From Dehalococcoidia bacterium (GTDB lineage: Bacteria > Chloroflexota > Dehalococcoidia > GIF9 > AB-539-J10): a stretch of DNA of 5,783 nt. The notes below the pieces were generated by a model, which did no database searches, was not told the origin of the DNA, and was given only the letters and a program-made list of their open reading frames with translations. Both the position numbers and the translations under genes were made by a program. The DNA lies in contig JAUUZT010000059.1 in assembly GCA_030589825.1 (NCBI GenBank), forward strand, positions 1 to 5,783, written 5' to 3'. Positions 1-5,783 of the stretch are shown here, piece after piece. Every line of letters starts with the position of its first letter. Position 1 is the stretch's first letter.

Positions 1-27
1 GCTATGTTTTTTAGCGTGAATAAATAA
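1..27 (+). CDS. Possible 3' end of an upstream gene (partial)
   Basis: Frame 1 reads eight codons (AMFFSVNK) into a TAA at 25-27, 8 nt before the argJ start. The other two forward frames stop earlier, at 12-14 and 17-19. The TAA runs directly into the argJ ribosome binding site, an arrangement common inside operons, so this could be the tail of a co-transcribed gene. argC (N-acetyl-gamma-glutamyl-phosphate reductase) often precedes argJ, and ArgC proteins often end in a short hydrophobic tail of the AMFP/PMYP kind, which AMFF loosely recalls. Eight residues are too few to identify a family, and the stretch could equally be non-coding. Confidence 0.25.
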   Translation, partial: AMFFSVNK

Positions 28-30
28 GGA
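26..30 (+). promoter_or_regulatory. Ribosome binding site of argJ
   Basis: AAGGA lies 5 nt before the ATG at 36 and overlaps the possible upstream stop codon at 25-27. It supports 36 as the argJ start. No promoter can be recognised in the 35 nt available, so transcription presumably begins further upstream. Confidence 0.6.
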
Positions 31-35
31 TTCAT

Positions 36-1235
36 ATGTATAATTTACTCAAGTCTGGAAATATTACTTCAGTACCTGGTTTTTTTGCTGGAGCAGTTTA
101 TGCAGGGATAAAGACCGAGAATAATTTAGATTTGGCTATTCTTTATTGTGAGACCTTATGCAATGTTGCAGCTGTATTTACTACCAATCAGATAAAAGCA
201 GCACCGGTTATTCTTTCGAGGAAACACTTATCTAATAATATGGCACAAGCTATTGTAGTTAATTCTGGTTGTGCAAATGCATGTCTCGCTGAACAGGGTT
301 TAGCTGATGCTACAGAAATGGCAAATCTGACTGCCGAAAAGTTATCCATTAAAGTTGAAGACGTTCTTGTAGCAAGCACTGGCTTAATTGGATCCCCTCT
401 ACCCATGAATAAAATCCAATCAGGTATTAGAGATATCGCTATTGATAAAGATGGTGGTCATCAACTAGCTATGGCTATTATGACTACAGATAACAATCCT
501 AAGGAGATTGCAATCGAGGTTAATGAGGGGGATTTTAAATATAGAATAGGTGGAGTAACTAAGGGTTCCGGTATGATACATCCTAATATGGCTACTATGC
601 TTTGCTTCATTAGCACAGATGCTGTGGTCGACAAAGACTTTTTGCAGATTGCTTTAAATAATGCCGTAGCTAATTCATTTAATTTAATTGATGTAGACGG
701 TGATACCAGCACTAATGATAGTGTTTTCCTGTTATCCAGTGGTTCTGCAAATAATAAATGCATCGATTCTGCTTCGGGCAAAGAGTTTCAAAATGCTCTT
801 AATGAGGTTTGCATTCAATTGGCGAAATTAATGGTTCATGACGCTGAAGGGGTAACGAAATTTATTGAGGTAACAGTAAAAGAAGCAGTTAGTTTAGCTG
901 ATGCTCAGAATGCAGCACGGGCAATATGCAGTTCATCTCTTGTAAAAACAGCAGCATATGGGAATGACCCAAATTGGGGGCGTATATTAGTTGCTATAGG
1001 AATGACTAAAATAAAGCTATTAGAATCAAGTATCGACATCTATATAGATGATATATGTGTGTTTAAGCAAGGCCAACCAACAGCTTTTGATAAAGAATAT
1101 TTAAGAGTAATAATGTCAAATAATGAAGATTTACGAATAGTGGTATGTCTTAATGTTGGCGCAGAAGAAGCCACTGCTTGGGGATCAGACCTATCCGAAG
1201 AATACGTCAGAATAAACAGCGCTTATTCAACATAA
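36..1235 (+). CDS. argJ: Glutamate N-acetyltransferase / amino-acid acetyltransferase ArgJ
   Basis: Transfers the acetyl group of N-acetylornithine to glutamate, giving ornithine and N-acetylglutamate; some family members also use acetyl-CoA. It is cytoplasmic and is the defining enzyme of the cyclic arginine pathway. The 399 residues match the usual family length. The oxyanion-hole motif STGLIG is at 114-119 (T115, G116). The self-cleavage motif KGSGMIHPNMATML is at 176-189; cleavage is expected between A186 and T187, leaving T187 as N-terminal nucleophile of the beta chain. Further landmarks are DGDTSTND (221-228), the DAEG block with E271, GNDPNWGR (309-316), and a C-terminus YVRINSAYST that keeps the conserved Asn (394) and final Thr (399). 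All catalytic landmarks are present, so it should be active. The ATG at 36 has a Shine-Dalgarno site and gives a standard N-terminus. Its stop shares one base with the argB start. Whether it is mono- or bifunctional cannot be read from sequence by eye; no argA or argE is in the window, which would fit either. Confidence 0.97.
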   Translation: MYNLLKSGNITSVPGFFAGAVYAGIKTENNLDLAILYCETLCNVAAVFTTNQIKAAPVILSRKHLSNNMAQAIVVNSGCANACLAEQGLADATEMANLTAEKLSIKVEDVLVASTGLIGSPLPMNKIQSGIRDIAIDKDGGHQLAMAIMTTDNNPKEIAIEVNEGDFKYRIGGVTKGSGMIHPNMATMLCFISTDAVVDKDFLQIALNNAVANSFNLIDVDGDTSTNDSVFLLSSGSANNKCIDSASGKEFQNALNEVCIQLAKLMVHDAEGVTKFIEVTVKEAVSLADAQNAARAICSSSLVKTAAYGNDPNWGRILVAIGMTKIKLLESSIDIYIDDICVFKQGQPTAFDKEYLRVIMSNNEDLRIVVCLNVGAEEATAWGSDLSEEYVRINSAYST

Positions 1236-1237
1236 TG
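1233..1237 (+). promoter_or_regulatory. argJ stop / argB start overlap (TAATG), translational coupling
   Basis: The argJ TAA (1233-1235) shares its last A with the argB ATG (1235-1237). No Shine-Dalgarno-like purine run lies at the right distance upstream of this ATG. Ribosomes finishing argJ therefore probably re-initiate on argB, tying the two products together. The overlap is seen directly; the coupling is inferred. Confidence 0.6.
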
Positions 1238-2014
1238 AGTGATAACATAATTGTAGTTAAGATTGGTGGTAGCACACTAGGCAATCATGATACTACTATA
1301 AAAGATTTAGTATCTATACAAAATCAAGGAATACCAGTAGTAGTTGTACACGGTGGCGCTAAAATTGCTTCTGAGTGGCTTGCAAAACTAGATTTTAAAA
1401 CCAGTTTTATTAATGGTTTACGGGTCACTGATAAAGATAGTTTGGAAGTGGTTACTGCTGTATATGCTGGATTGGTTAACAAAGAACTTGTATCTGCTAT
1501 CCAGAATTCTGGAGGAAGGGCAGTAGGTTTAAGTGGAAGTGATGGTAATTTACTGTTTGCAGAGGTAAAAAACGCAGACCTGGGTTATGTAGGAGAGATT
1601 ACAAAAGTAAATACTGGAATATTAAACTTATTGATTAACGCAAACTATATACCTGTGGTATCACCAATTAGCTTTGGTTCAAATAAAGGAAAGGCGACAT
1701 TATTAAATGTTAATGGGGATACTGTTGCTGGTAAAATTGCTGCAGCATTAAATGCTAAAAAACTAATATTTCTTACAGATGTTGATGGAATTTATAATGA
1801 TTCAGGAAAATTGGTTCACAAGCTAAGTTTTACTGAAGCACAAAATTTAGTTAGCTCTGGTACGGCCACAGGTGGTATGATTCCAAAAATTGAAGCTTGT
1901 CTTAGTGCATCAATAACAGTGCCTTTATTTAGTATTATTAACGGTAAGAAATCTCATGCATTACTTAATGGATTAGATAAACAAACAGGAGGAACAAGAA
2001 TTGAAAAACAATAA
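1235..2014 (+). CDS. argB: Acetylglutamate kinase ArgB (short form)
   Basis: Phosphorylates N-acetylglutamate with ATP to N-acetylglutamyl-5-phosphate, the second step of arginine synthesis. It is a cytoplasmic amino-acid kinase-fold enzyme. The start chosen is the ATG at 1235, giving 259 residues that open directly into the first strand (VVKIGGS, 7-13, K9 the nucleotide-site lysine). An in-frame TTG at 1178 would add 19 residues (GIRPIRRIRQNKQ-like), but that stretch overlaps the conserved C-terminus of argJ and resembles no ArgB, so I reject it. Motifs in order: HGGA 39-42 (usually HGGG), GLRVTD 61-66 (R63 substrate binding), LNVNGD 157-162 (N158, D162), LTDVDGIY 180-187, GGMIPKIEA 213-221 (K218), GGTRI 252-256. 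These align with K8, R66, N158, D162 and K217 of the E. coli enzyme. At about 259 residues it matches the E. coli dimeric type and lacks the N-terminal helix of arginine-inhibited hexameric kinases. Its 3' end overlaps argD by 14 nt. Confidence 0.95.
   Translation: MSDNIIVVKIGGSTLGNHDTTIKDLVSIQNQGIPVVVVHGGAKIASEWLAKLDFKTSFINGLRVTDKDSLEVVTAVYAGLVNKELVSAIQNSGGRAVGLSGSDGNLLFAEVKNADLGYVGEITKVNTGILNLLINANYIPVVSPISFGSNKGKATLLNVNGDTVAGKIAAALNAKKLIFLTDVDGIYNDSGKLVHKLSFTEAQNLVSSGTATGGMIPKIEACLSASITVPLFSIINGKKSHALLNGLDKQTGGTRIEKQ
1987..1992 (+). promoter_or_regulatory. Strong ribosome binding site deciding the TTG start of argD
   Basis: A perfect AGGAGG, inside the last codons of argB, sits 8 nt before the TTG at 2001. 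No ATG in the argD frame lies near it: the ATG at 2015 is out of frame and the next in-frame ATG is at 2043, 50 nt away. This site is the main argument for TTG 2001 as the argD start. Confidence 0.8.
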
Positions 2015-3194
2015 ATGGCAAGAATTGGAACACAGACTATTCATGAAAACTTTTAAAAGAACACCTATAACACTGGTTAAAGGAAAGGGGTCATGGGTCT
2101 GGGATGATGAAGGAAATAAATATCTTGATTTTGTTGCTGGATGGGCTGTAGATTGTCTCGGTCATTGCCCTCCGGTTGTTGTTAAGGCAATTGAAGAACA
2201 AGCTAGAACTTTAATTCAAACGTCTAATCAGTTTTATACAATACCTCAACTTCAAATATCACAGATATTGATTGATCACAGCTGTTGTGACCGTATTTTT
2301 ATAGCTAATAGCGGAGCAGAAGCCAATGAGGGTGCTATTAAACTGGCTCGTAGATATGGCAAATTAAAGCTAGACGGTGCTTATGAAATAATCACTGCTA
2401 ATAACTCATTCCATGGACGAACACTAGCAATGGTTGCTGCTACAGGGCAACACAAATTCCAAAACCCATATACTCCACTACCAGAAGGTTTTGTCAATGT
2501 TGAGTATAACAATATTTCAGCAATCAAAGAGGCAATAAATAAAAATACATGCGGCATTTTTCTTGAAGTTATACAAGGTGAAGGCGGTGTAAATATACCT
2601 GATGATAACTATCTTAAAGAAGTACAAGAATTATGTAAGGAAAAAGGGCCTCTCTTAATGTTGGATGAAGTGCAAACTGGTATTGGTCGTACAGGGACAC
2701 TTTTTGCTTATGAACAGTACGGAATTGAGCCAGATATAATAACGTTGGCAAAAGGTTTGGGTAGTGGTGTACCTATTGGTGCTTTTCTTTCAAAAGAGGA
2801 AGTGGCAGTCTTCACTCCCGGAGATCATGGATCTACCTTTGCTGGTAATCCACTTGTTTGCGCTGCTGCCTATTCCACCCTACAATATATGCTGGAGAAA
2901 GATATATTGGGAAATGTTACACGTACCGGAAAATATTTTATAAATAAATTAAAGGGGTTAAGAAAACAGTTTGATATTATTACTGATATAAGAGGCCGTG
3001 GTCTCCTGATAGCCCTGCAGTTTAGAGATGATATTGCCGAAGAAGTAGTAACATCCTGTGTTGGAAAAGGTTTGTTGCTAAACAGAGTTAAGCCAAATAC
3101 AATACGTTTTATGCCACCTCTTATAATAACCGAAAAAGAGATAGATATTGCAGTCGATGTGTTAACCTCAGTACTTAATCAGAAATACGGATAA
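2001..3194 (+). CDS. argD: Acetylornithine aminotransferase ArgD (class III PLP aminotransferase)
   Basis: Converts N-acetylglutamate 5-semialdehyde plus glutamate to N-acetylornithine plus 2-oxoglutarate; related enzymes may also serve lysine synthesis. Cytoplasmic, fold-type I. With the TTG start it has 397 residues, a normal length. Landmarks: FVAGWAVDCLGHC 44-56; NSGAEANE 103-110 (phosphate-binding turn); SFHGRT 136-141; IQGEGG 191-196; LDEVQTGIGRTG 221-232, where D222 should contact the pyridine nitrogen; LAKGLGSG 249-256 with K251 as the PLP Schiff-base lysine; GSTFAGNP 277-284; and RGRGLL 331-336. The start at TTG 2001 rests on the AGGAGG site and on the N-terminal text WQELEHRLFMKTFKRTP, which recalls ArgD of Dehalococcoidia. 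The ATG at 2043 (M15) is the alternative and would still give a full catalytic domain. Small departures from consensus are GHCPP for GHCHP (P57) and EVIQGEGG for EPIQGEGG (V190). Close paralogues (ornithine or GABA aminotransferase) are less likely given the operon. Confidence 0.95.
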   Translation: MKNNKWQELEHRLFMKTFKRTPITLVKGKGSWVWDDEGNKYLDFVAGWAVDCLGHCPPVVVKAIEEQARTLIQTSNQFYTIPQLQISQILIDHSCCDRIFIANSGAEANEGAIKLARRYGKLKLDGAYEIITANNSFHGRTLAMVAATGQHKFQNPYTPLPEGFVNVEYNNISAIKEAINKNTCGIFLEVIQGEGGVNIPDDNYLKEVQELCKEKGPLLMLDEVQTGIGRTGTLFAYEQYGIEPDIITLAKGLGSGVPIGAFLSKEEVAVFTPGDHGSTFAGNPLVCAAAYSTLQYMLEKDILGNVTRTGKYFINKLKGLRKQFDIITDIRGRGLLIALQFRDDIAEEVVTSCVGKGLLLNRVKPNTIRFMPPLIITEKEIDIAVDVLTSVLNQKYG

Positions 3195-3195
3195 C

Positions 3196-3200
3196 GGAGG
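3196..3200 (+). promoter_or_regulatory. Ribosome binding site of argG
   Basis: GGAGG starts one base after the argD stop (3192-3194) and lies 6 nt before the ATG at 3207, optimal spacing. It gives argG its own initiation signal within the 12-nt gap. Confidence 0.75.
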
Positions 3201-3206
3201 CATAAT

Positions 3207-4409
3207 ATGTCAGAGAGAACTATATTAGCTTATAGCGGAGGACTTGATACATCAGTAGCAGTTAAGTGGATAAAAGATAAGTATGACCTCGATATTATTG
3301 CGGTTAGTATAGATATTGGAAATGTTGCTAATTTAGAGGCTATTAGAAAAAAAGCACTGGATATTGGAGCTATTAAATCTATTGTTATAGATGCAAAAGA
3401 TACATTCATCAAATCTTTCATTTATCCGTCTTTACAAGCTGATGCATTATATCAAGGGAAATACCCTTTACATACTCCTCTAGGCCGCCCTCTTATCGCT
3501 CAACTTTTAGTTGATGTTGCCAGGAAGGAAGGGGTCAACATAATATCTCATGGTTGCACTGGTAAAGGAAATGACCAAGTTAGGCTTGATGTAAGCATTG
3601 CTGCTCTTGCTCCGGATTTCACGATTGTAGCTCCAGCAAGAGAATGGAATATGACCAGAGAAGAGACTATTGACTATGCTCGACAGCATAATATCCCTAT
3701 CCCTGTTACGGTAAATAGTCCTTATTCTATTGACGAAAATTTGTGGGGCAGAGCTATTGAATGTGGAGCCCTGGAAGACCCGTGGAAGGAACCGCCAAGG
3801 GATGCTTTTACTTGGACAAGGGAAATAGATGATACTCCAAATCAAGCAATCTATATAGATATTGGTTTTGATAAGGGGATTCCTATCAGCCTTAATAATG
3901 AGATTCTAAGTGGAATTTCTCTTATACAAAGAATAAATAGTTTGGCTGGTGATCATGGTATAGGAAGAATAGATCACATTGAAGACCGATTAGTAGGCAT
4001 AAAGTCCAGGGAATTATACGAAGCACCTGCAGCAGTTGTGTTACTAAACGCACATAAGGCATTAGAAGAAATGGTGCTTACCAAAGACCAACTCAGTTTC
4101 AAAGCTAAAGTTGCTGATGAATATGCCAATCTAGTTTATAATGCTTTATGGTTTACAGGGTTTAAACAAGACCTGGATGCGTATATTCAGAGCACTCAAC
4201 GTTACGTTACAGGAACAATAAAAGTCAGACTTCATAAGGGTAACTTACAAATAGTAGGAAGGAAATCACCATATTCATTGTACAATTATAGCCTTGCTAC
4301 CTATGATAAAGGAGATAAGTTTGATCAAACCGCTTCAACAGGTTTCATTCATATCTGGGGGTTGCCTGTAAAAACACAATCTCAGGCTCAATCGCTATTT
4401 AATAACTGA
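3207..4409 (+). CDS. argG: Argininosuccinate synthase ArgG
   Basis: Joins citrulline and aspartate using ATP to make argininosuccinate, AMP and pyrophosphate, the penultimate step to arginine. It is cytoplasmic and normally a homotetramer. Length 400 is typical for the short bacterial type. Landmarks: the N-type ATP pyrophosphatase P-loop AYSGGLDTS at 8-16; LGRPLIAQLLV 92-102; the second family signature GCTGKGNDQVRLD at 116-128, with T118, K120, N122, D123 and R126 intact and Leu at 127 where Phe is usual; SPYSIDENLWGR 171-182 followed by ECGALEDPW 185-193; GRIDHIEDRLVGIKSREL 253-270; YEAPAA 271-276; and GRKSPYSLY 351-359. The start at ATG 3207 has a Shine-Dalgarno site and gives the standard MSERTILAYSGG-type N-terminus. 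Its citrulline substrate would come from ArgF, which is not in the window; argH, the next enzyme, follows after 4 nt. Confidence 0.97.
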   Translation: MSERTILAYSGGLDTSVAVKWIKDKYDLDIIAVSIDIGNVANLEAIRKKALDIGAIKSIVIDAKDTFIKSFIYPSLQADALYQGKYPLHTPLGRPLIAQLLVDVARKEGVNIISHGCTGKGNDQVRLDVSIAALAPDFTIVAPAREWNMTREETIDYARQHNIPIPVTVNSPYSIDENLWGRAIECGALEDPWKEPPRDAFTWTREIDDTPNQAIYIDIGFDKGIPISLNNEILSGISLIQRINSLAGDHGIGRIDHIEDRLVGIKSRELYEAPAAVVLLNAHKALEEMVLTKDQLSFKAKVADEYANLVYNALWFTGFKQDLDAYIQSTQRYVTGTIKVRLHKGNLQIVGRKSPYSLYNYSLATYDKGDKFDQTASTGFIHIWGLPVKTQSQAQSLFNN

Positions 4410-4413
4410 TAAG

Positions 4414-5769
4414 ATGTTAAAAGATAAAAATAAACAAGTAAGAGACTACTTAGCTTCTATATCTTTTGACCAGCGACTATACAAAGAGGATATTGAAGGC
4501 AGTATAGCTCATGTCAGGATGTTGTCGAAACAGGGAATAATATCTAAAGAAGAATCAGATAAGATAGTCTCTGGGCTTAATTCTGTATTCGAAGAAATTA
4601 AACAGGGAATATTCCCGTTCTCTACAGAGTTCGAAGATATTCATATGAACATTGAGGCACGACTCTTTGAATTGATTGGTAGTATTGCAGGAAAATTGCA
4701 TACAGCACGCTCCAGAAACGACCAGATAGCACTTGATTTAAGGCTTTTTATTAGACAACGTATTTCGGATACTATCAATGATTTAAAGGATTTACAGAAA
4801 TCTTTAGTAGAGTTAGCGGAAGAAAATATAAGTATCATCATCCCAGGTTATACCCATCTACAAAGAGCTCAGCCAATCTTGCTATCGCATCATTTGTTAG
4901 CTTATTTTGAGATGTTTCAGCGTGATAAAGAAAGATTCGAAGATTGTCTAAAACGTACAAATATCATGCCATTAGGCAGTGGTGCTATAGCGGGTGTTTC
5001 ATACCCCATTGATCGTAATTACTTAGCTAAAAGTTTAGATTTCAACAGTATTAGCAACAACAGTCTCGATGCTGTTTCCGACCGTGACTTCGTAATTGAG
5101 TATCATGCTGCGTCTGCTATCTCAATAATGCATCTGTCAAGAATTGCAGAGGAACTCATATTATGGTCTTCAGCAGAGTTCGGTTTTATTCAACTTAACG
5201 AATCATTCACTAGCGGTAGTAGCATTATGCCACAAAAGAAAAATCCTGATATAGCTGAACTGACCAGGAGTAAGACAGGCCGTATTTTTGGTAACTTGGT
5301 AGCTATATTGACGTCTATGAAAGCTCTTCCACTGGCTTATAATCGTGATCTTCAGGAGGACAAAGAAGGTATTTTTGATACTATCGATACTTTACATTAT
5401 AGTTTAAATATATTTACTGCAATGCTTAAAACAATCCATATAAATGAAACTGGCATCAACAATGCGTTAAAACAAGATTATTTATTGGCTACAGATATTG
5501 CTGATTACTTAACAAAAAAAGGTATGCCATTTCGAGAGGCTCATAGCGTAATATACAAGCTGAGTAATTATGCTATTAGTCAAGCAAAGAATTTTAACGA
5601 ATTAAGTCTTGAAGAGTATAATAATTATTCAGCACTTTTCGATGGTGATATATATGATATTAGCTTAAAATCTTCTATAGCTGCTCGTAACTCCACAGGA
5701 GGGACTTCAACTAAACAAGTAAAAGCTGCAATTAATAGATGTTGGATAATACTTAAAGATGAAATCTAA
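4414..5769 (+). CDS. argH: Argininosuccinate lyase ArgH (N-terminus shorter than usual)
   Basis: Splits argininosuccinate to arginine and fumarate, the last step of the pathway. It is a cytoplasmic homotetramer of the fumarase/aspartase superfamily, with active sites built from three subunits. The 451 residues are slightly below the usual 455-465. Landmarks: SISFDQRLYKEDI 15-27; EDIHMNIE 74-81; LHTARSRNDQ 95-104; PGYTHLQRAQP 144-154, with the T147-H148 pair; SLDAVSDRDF 217-226; the superfamily signature GSSIMPQKKNP 268-278 on the flexible catalytic-serine loop (S269/S270); YNRDLQEDKE 309-318; and RNSTGGTS 425-432 near the C-terminus. The protein begins MLKDKNKQVRDYLASISFD and lacks the WGGRF block most ArgH proteins carry before the first helix. 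The frame is open upstream only to a TAA at 4369-4371, with no WGGRF and no better start, so ATG 4414 stands. No clear Shine-Dalgarno site precedes it; coupling to argG, whose stop is 4 nt away, is likely. Confidence 0.96.
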   Translation: MLKDKNKQVRDYLASISFDQRLYKEDIEGSIAHVRMLSKQGIISKEESDKIVSGLNSVFEEIKQGIFPFSTEFEDIHMNIEARLFELIGSIAGKLHTARSRNDQIALDLRLFIRQRISDTINDLKDLQKSLVELAEENISIIIPGYTHLQRAQPILLSHHLLAYFEMFQRDKERFEDCLKRTNIMPLGSGAIAGVSYPIDRNYLAKSLDFNSISNNSLDAVSDRDFVIEYHAASAISIMHLSRIAEELILWSSAEFGFIQLNESFTSGSSIMPQKKNPDIAELTRSKTGRIFGNLVAILTSMKALPLAYNRDLQEDKEGIFDTIDTLHYSLNIFTAMLKTIHINETGINNALKQDYLLATDIADYLTKKGMPFREAHSVIYKLSNYAISQAKNFNELSLEEYNNYSALFDGDIYDISLKSSIAARNSTGGTSTKQVKAAINRCWIILKDEI

Positions 5770-5783
5770 TAATAGAGTTAAGC

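Noticed and set aside
188..781. Two antisense open frames (188-406 and 461-781, minus strand) inside argJ.
   Set aside because: They lie wholly under well-conserved argJ coding sequence, show no recognisable domain, and are explained as chance openings opposite a real gene.
1038..1049. A perfect 12-bp palindrome ATCTATATAGAT, also found at 3849-3860 in argG.
   Set aside because: Both copies encode IYID-type codons in real genes, they are 2.8 kb apart, AT-rich and have no shared flanks, so chance and codon use explain them better than an operator.
1178..1234. A 19-residue N-terminal extension of ArgB from an in-frame TTG.
   Set aside because: It overlaps the conserved argJ C-terminus, is Arg-rich and unlike the helix of hexameric kinases, and has no Shine-Dalgarno site; ATG 1235 gives a normal ArgB start.
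3230..3845. Antisense open frames opposite argG (3230-3421 and 3507-3845).
   Set aside because: Both oppose conserved ArgG motifs (P-loop region and the GKGND signature region) and their translations resemble no family.
4641..4841. Antisense open frame opposite argH.
   Set aside because: It lies across the conserved EDIHMNIE and TARSRNDQ coding region and has no independent support.
5770..5783. Sequence after argH as a terminator or start of another gene.
   Set aside because: Only 14 nt remain, with no hairpin, T-run or start codon visible.

Overview
This window is almost entirely an arginine biosynthesis operon. Five complete genes lie on the + strand in the order argJ - argB - argD - argG - argH. 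They run from position 36 to 5769 with essentially no intergenic space: argJ/argB overlap by 1 nt, argB/argD overlap by 14 nt, argD-argG are 12 nt apart and argG-argH 4 nt apart. No tRNA, rRNA, mobile element, CRISPR array or repeat family is visible. No promoter or terminator is visible either; the operon must start upstream of and may continue past the window.

Organism: the DNA is clearly AT-rich (judged by eye, not counted) and codon use looks the same across all five genes. The ArgJ, ArgD and ArgH proteins resemble from memory those of Chloroflexota, class Dehalococcoidia (Dehalococcoides/Dehalogenimonas-like or an uncultured marine or sediment relative). Examples are the short ArgB beginning with VVKIGGSTLG, the ArgD N-terminus WQELEHRLFMKTFKRTP, and the ArgH block SLDAVSDRDFVIEY. 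This placement is inference; no search was run.

Layout: positions 1-27 may be the last eight codons of an upstream gene, and argC would be the usual neighbour, but eight residues cannot prove it. ArgJ makes N-acetylglutamate by recycling acetyl groups from N-acetylornithine. ArgB phosphorylates N-acetylglutamate. ArgD is the PLP aminotransferase that makes N-acetylornithine. ArgG and ArgH convert citrulline plus aspartate to arginine plus fumarate. Two steps are not encoded here: ArgC (reductase) and ArgF (ornithine carbamoyltransferase, citrulline formation). They must lie outside the window. The presence of ArgJ implies the cyclic (acetyl-recycling) version of the pathway.

Translation signals differ between genes. 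argJ, argD and argG have recognisable Shine-Dalgarno sites, and argD uses a TTG start behind a perfect AGGAGG. argB and argH have no clear site and appear to depend on coupling to the preceding gene.

I see no undescribed system. The points worth a second look are modest: an ArgH without the usual N-terminal WGGRF block, a short ArgB without the arginine-sensing N-terminal helix, several substitutions in otherwise well-kept motifs of ArgB, ArgD and ArgG, and the gap in gene content between argD and argG.
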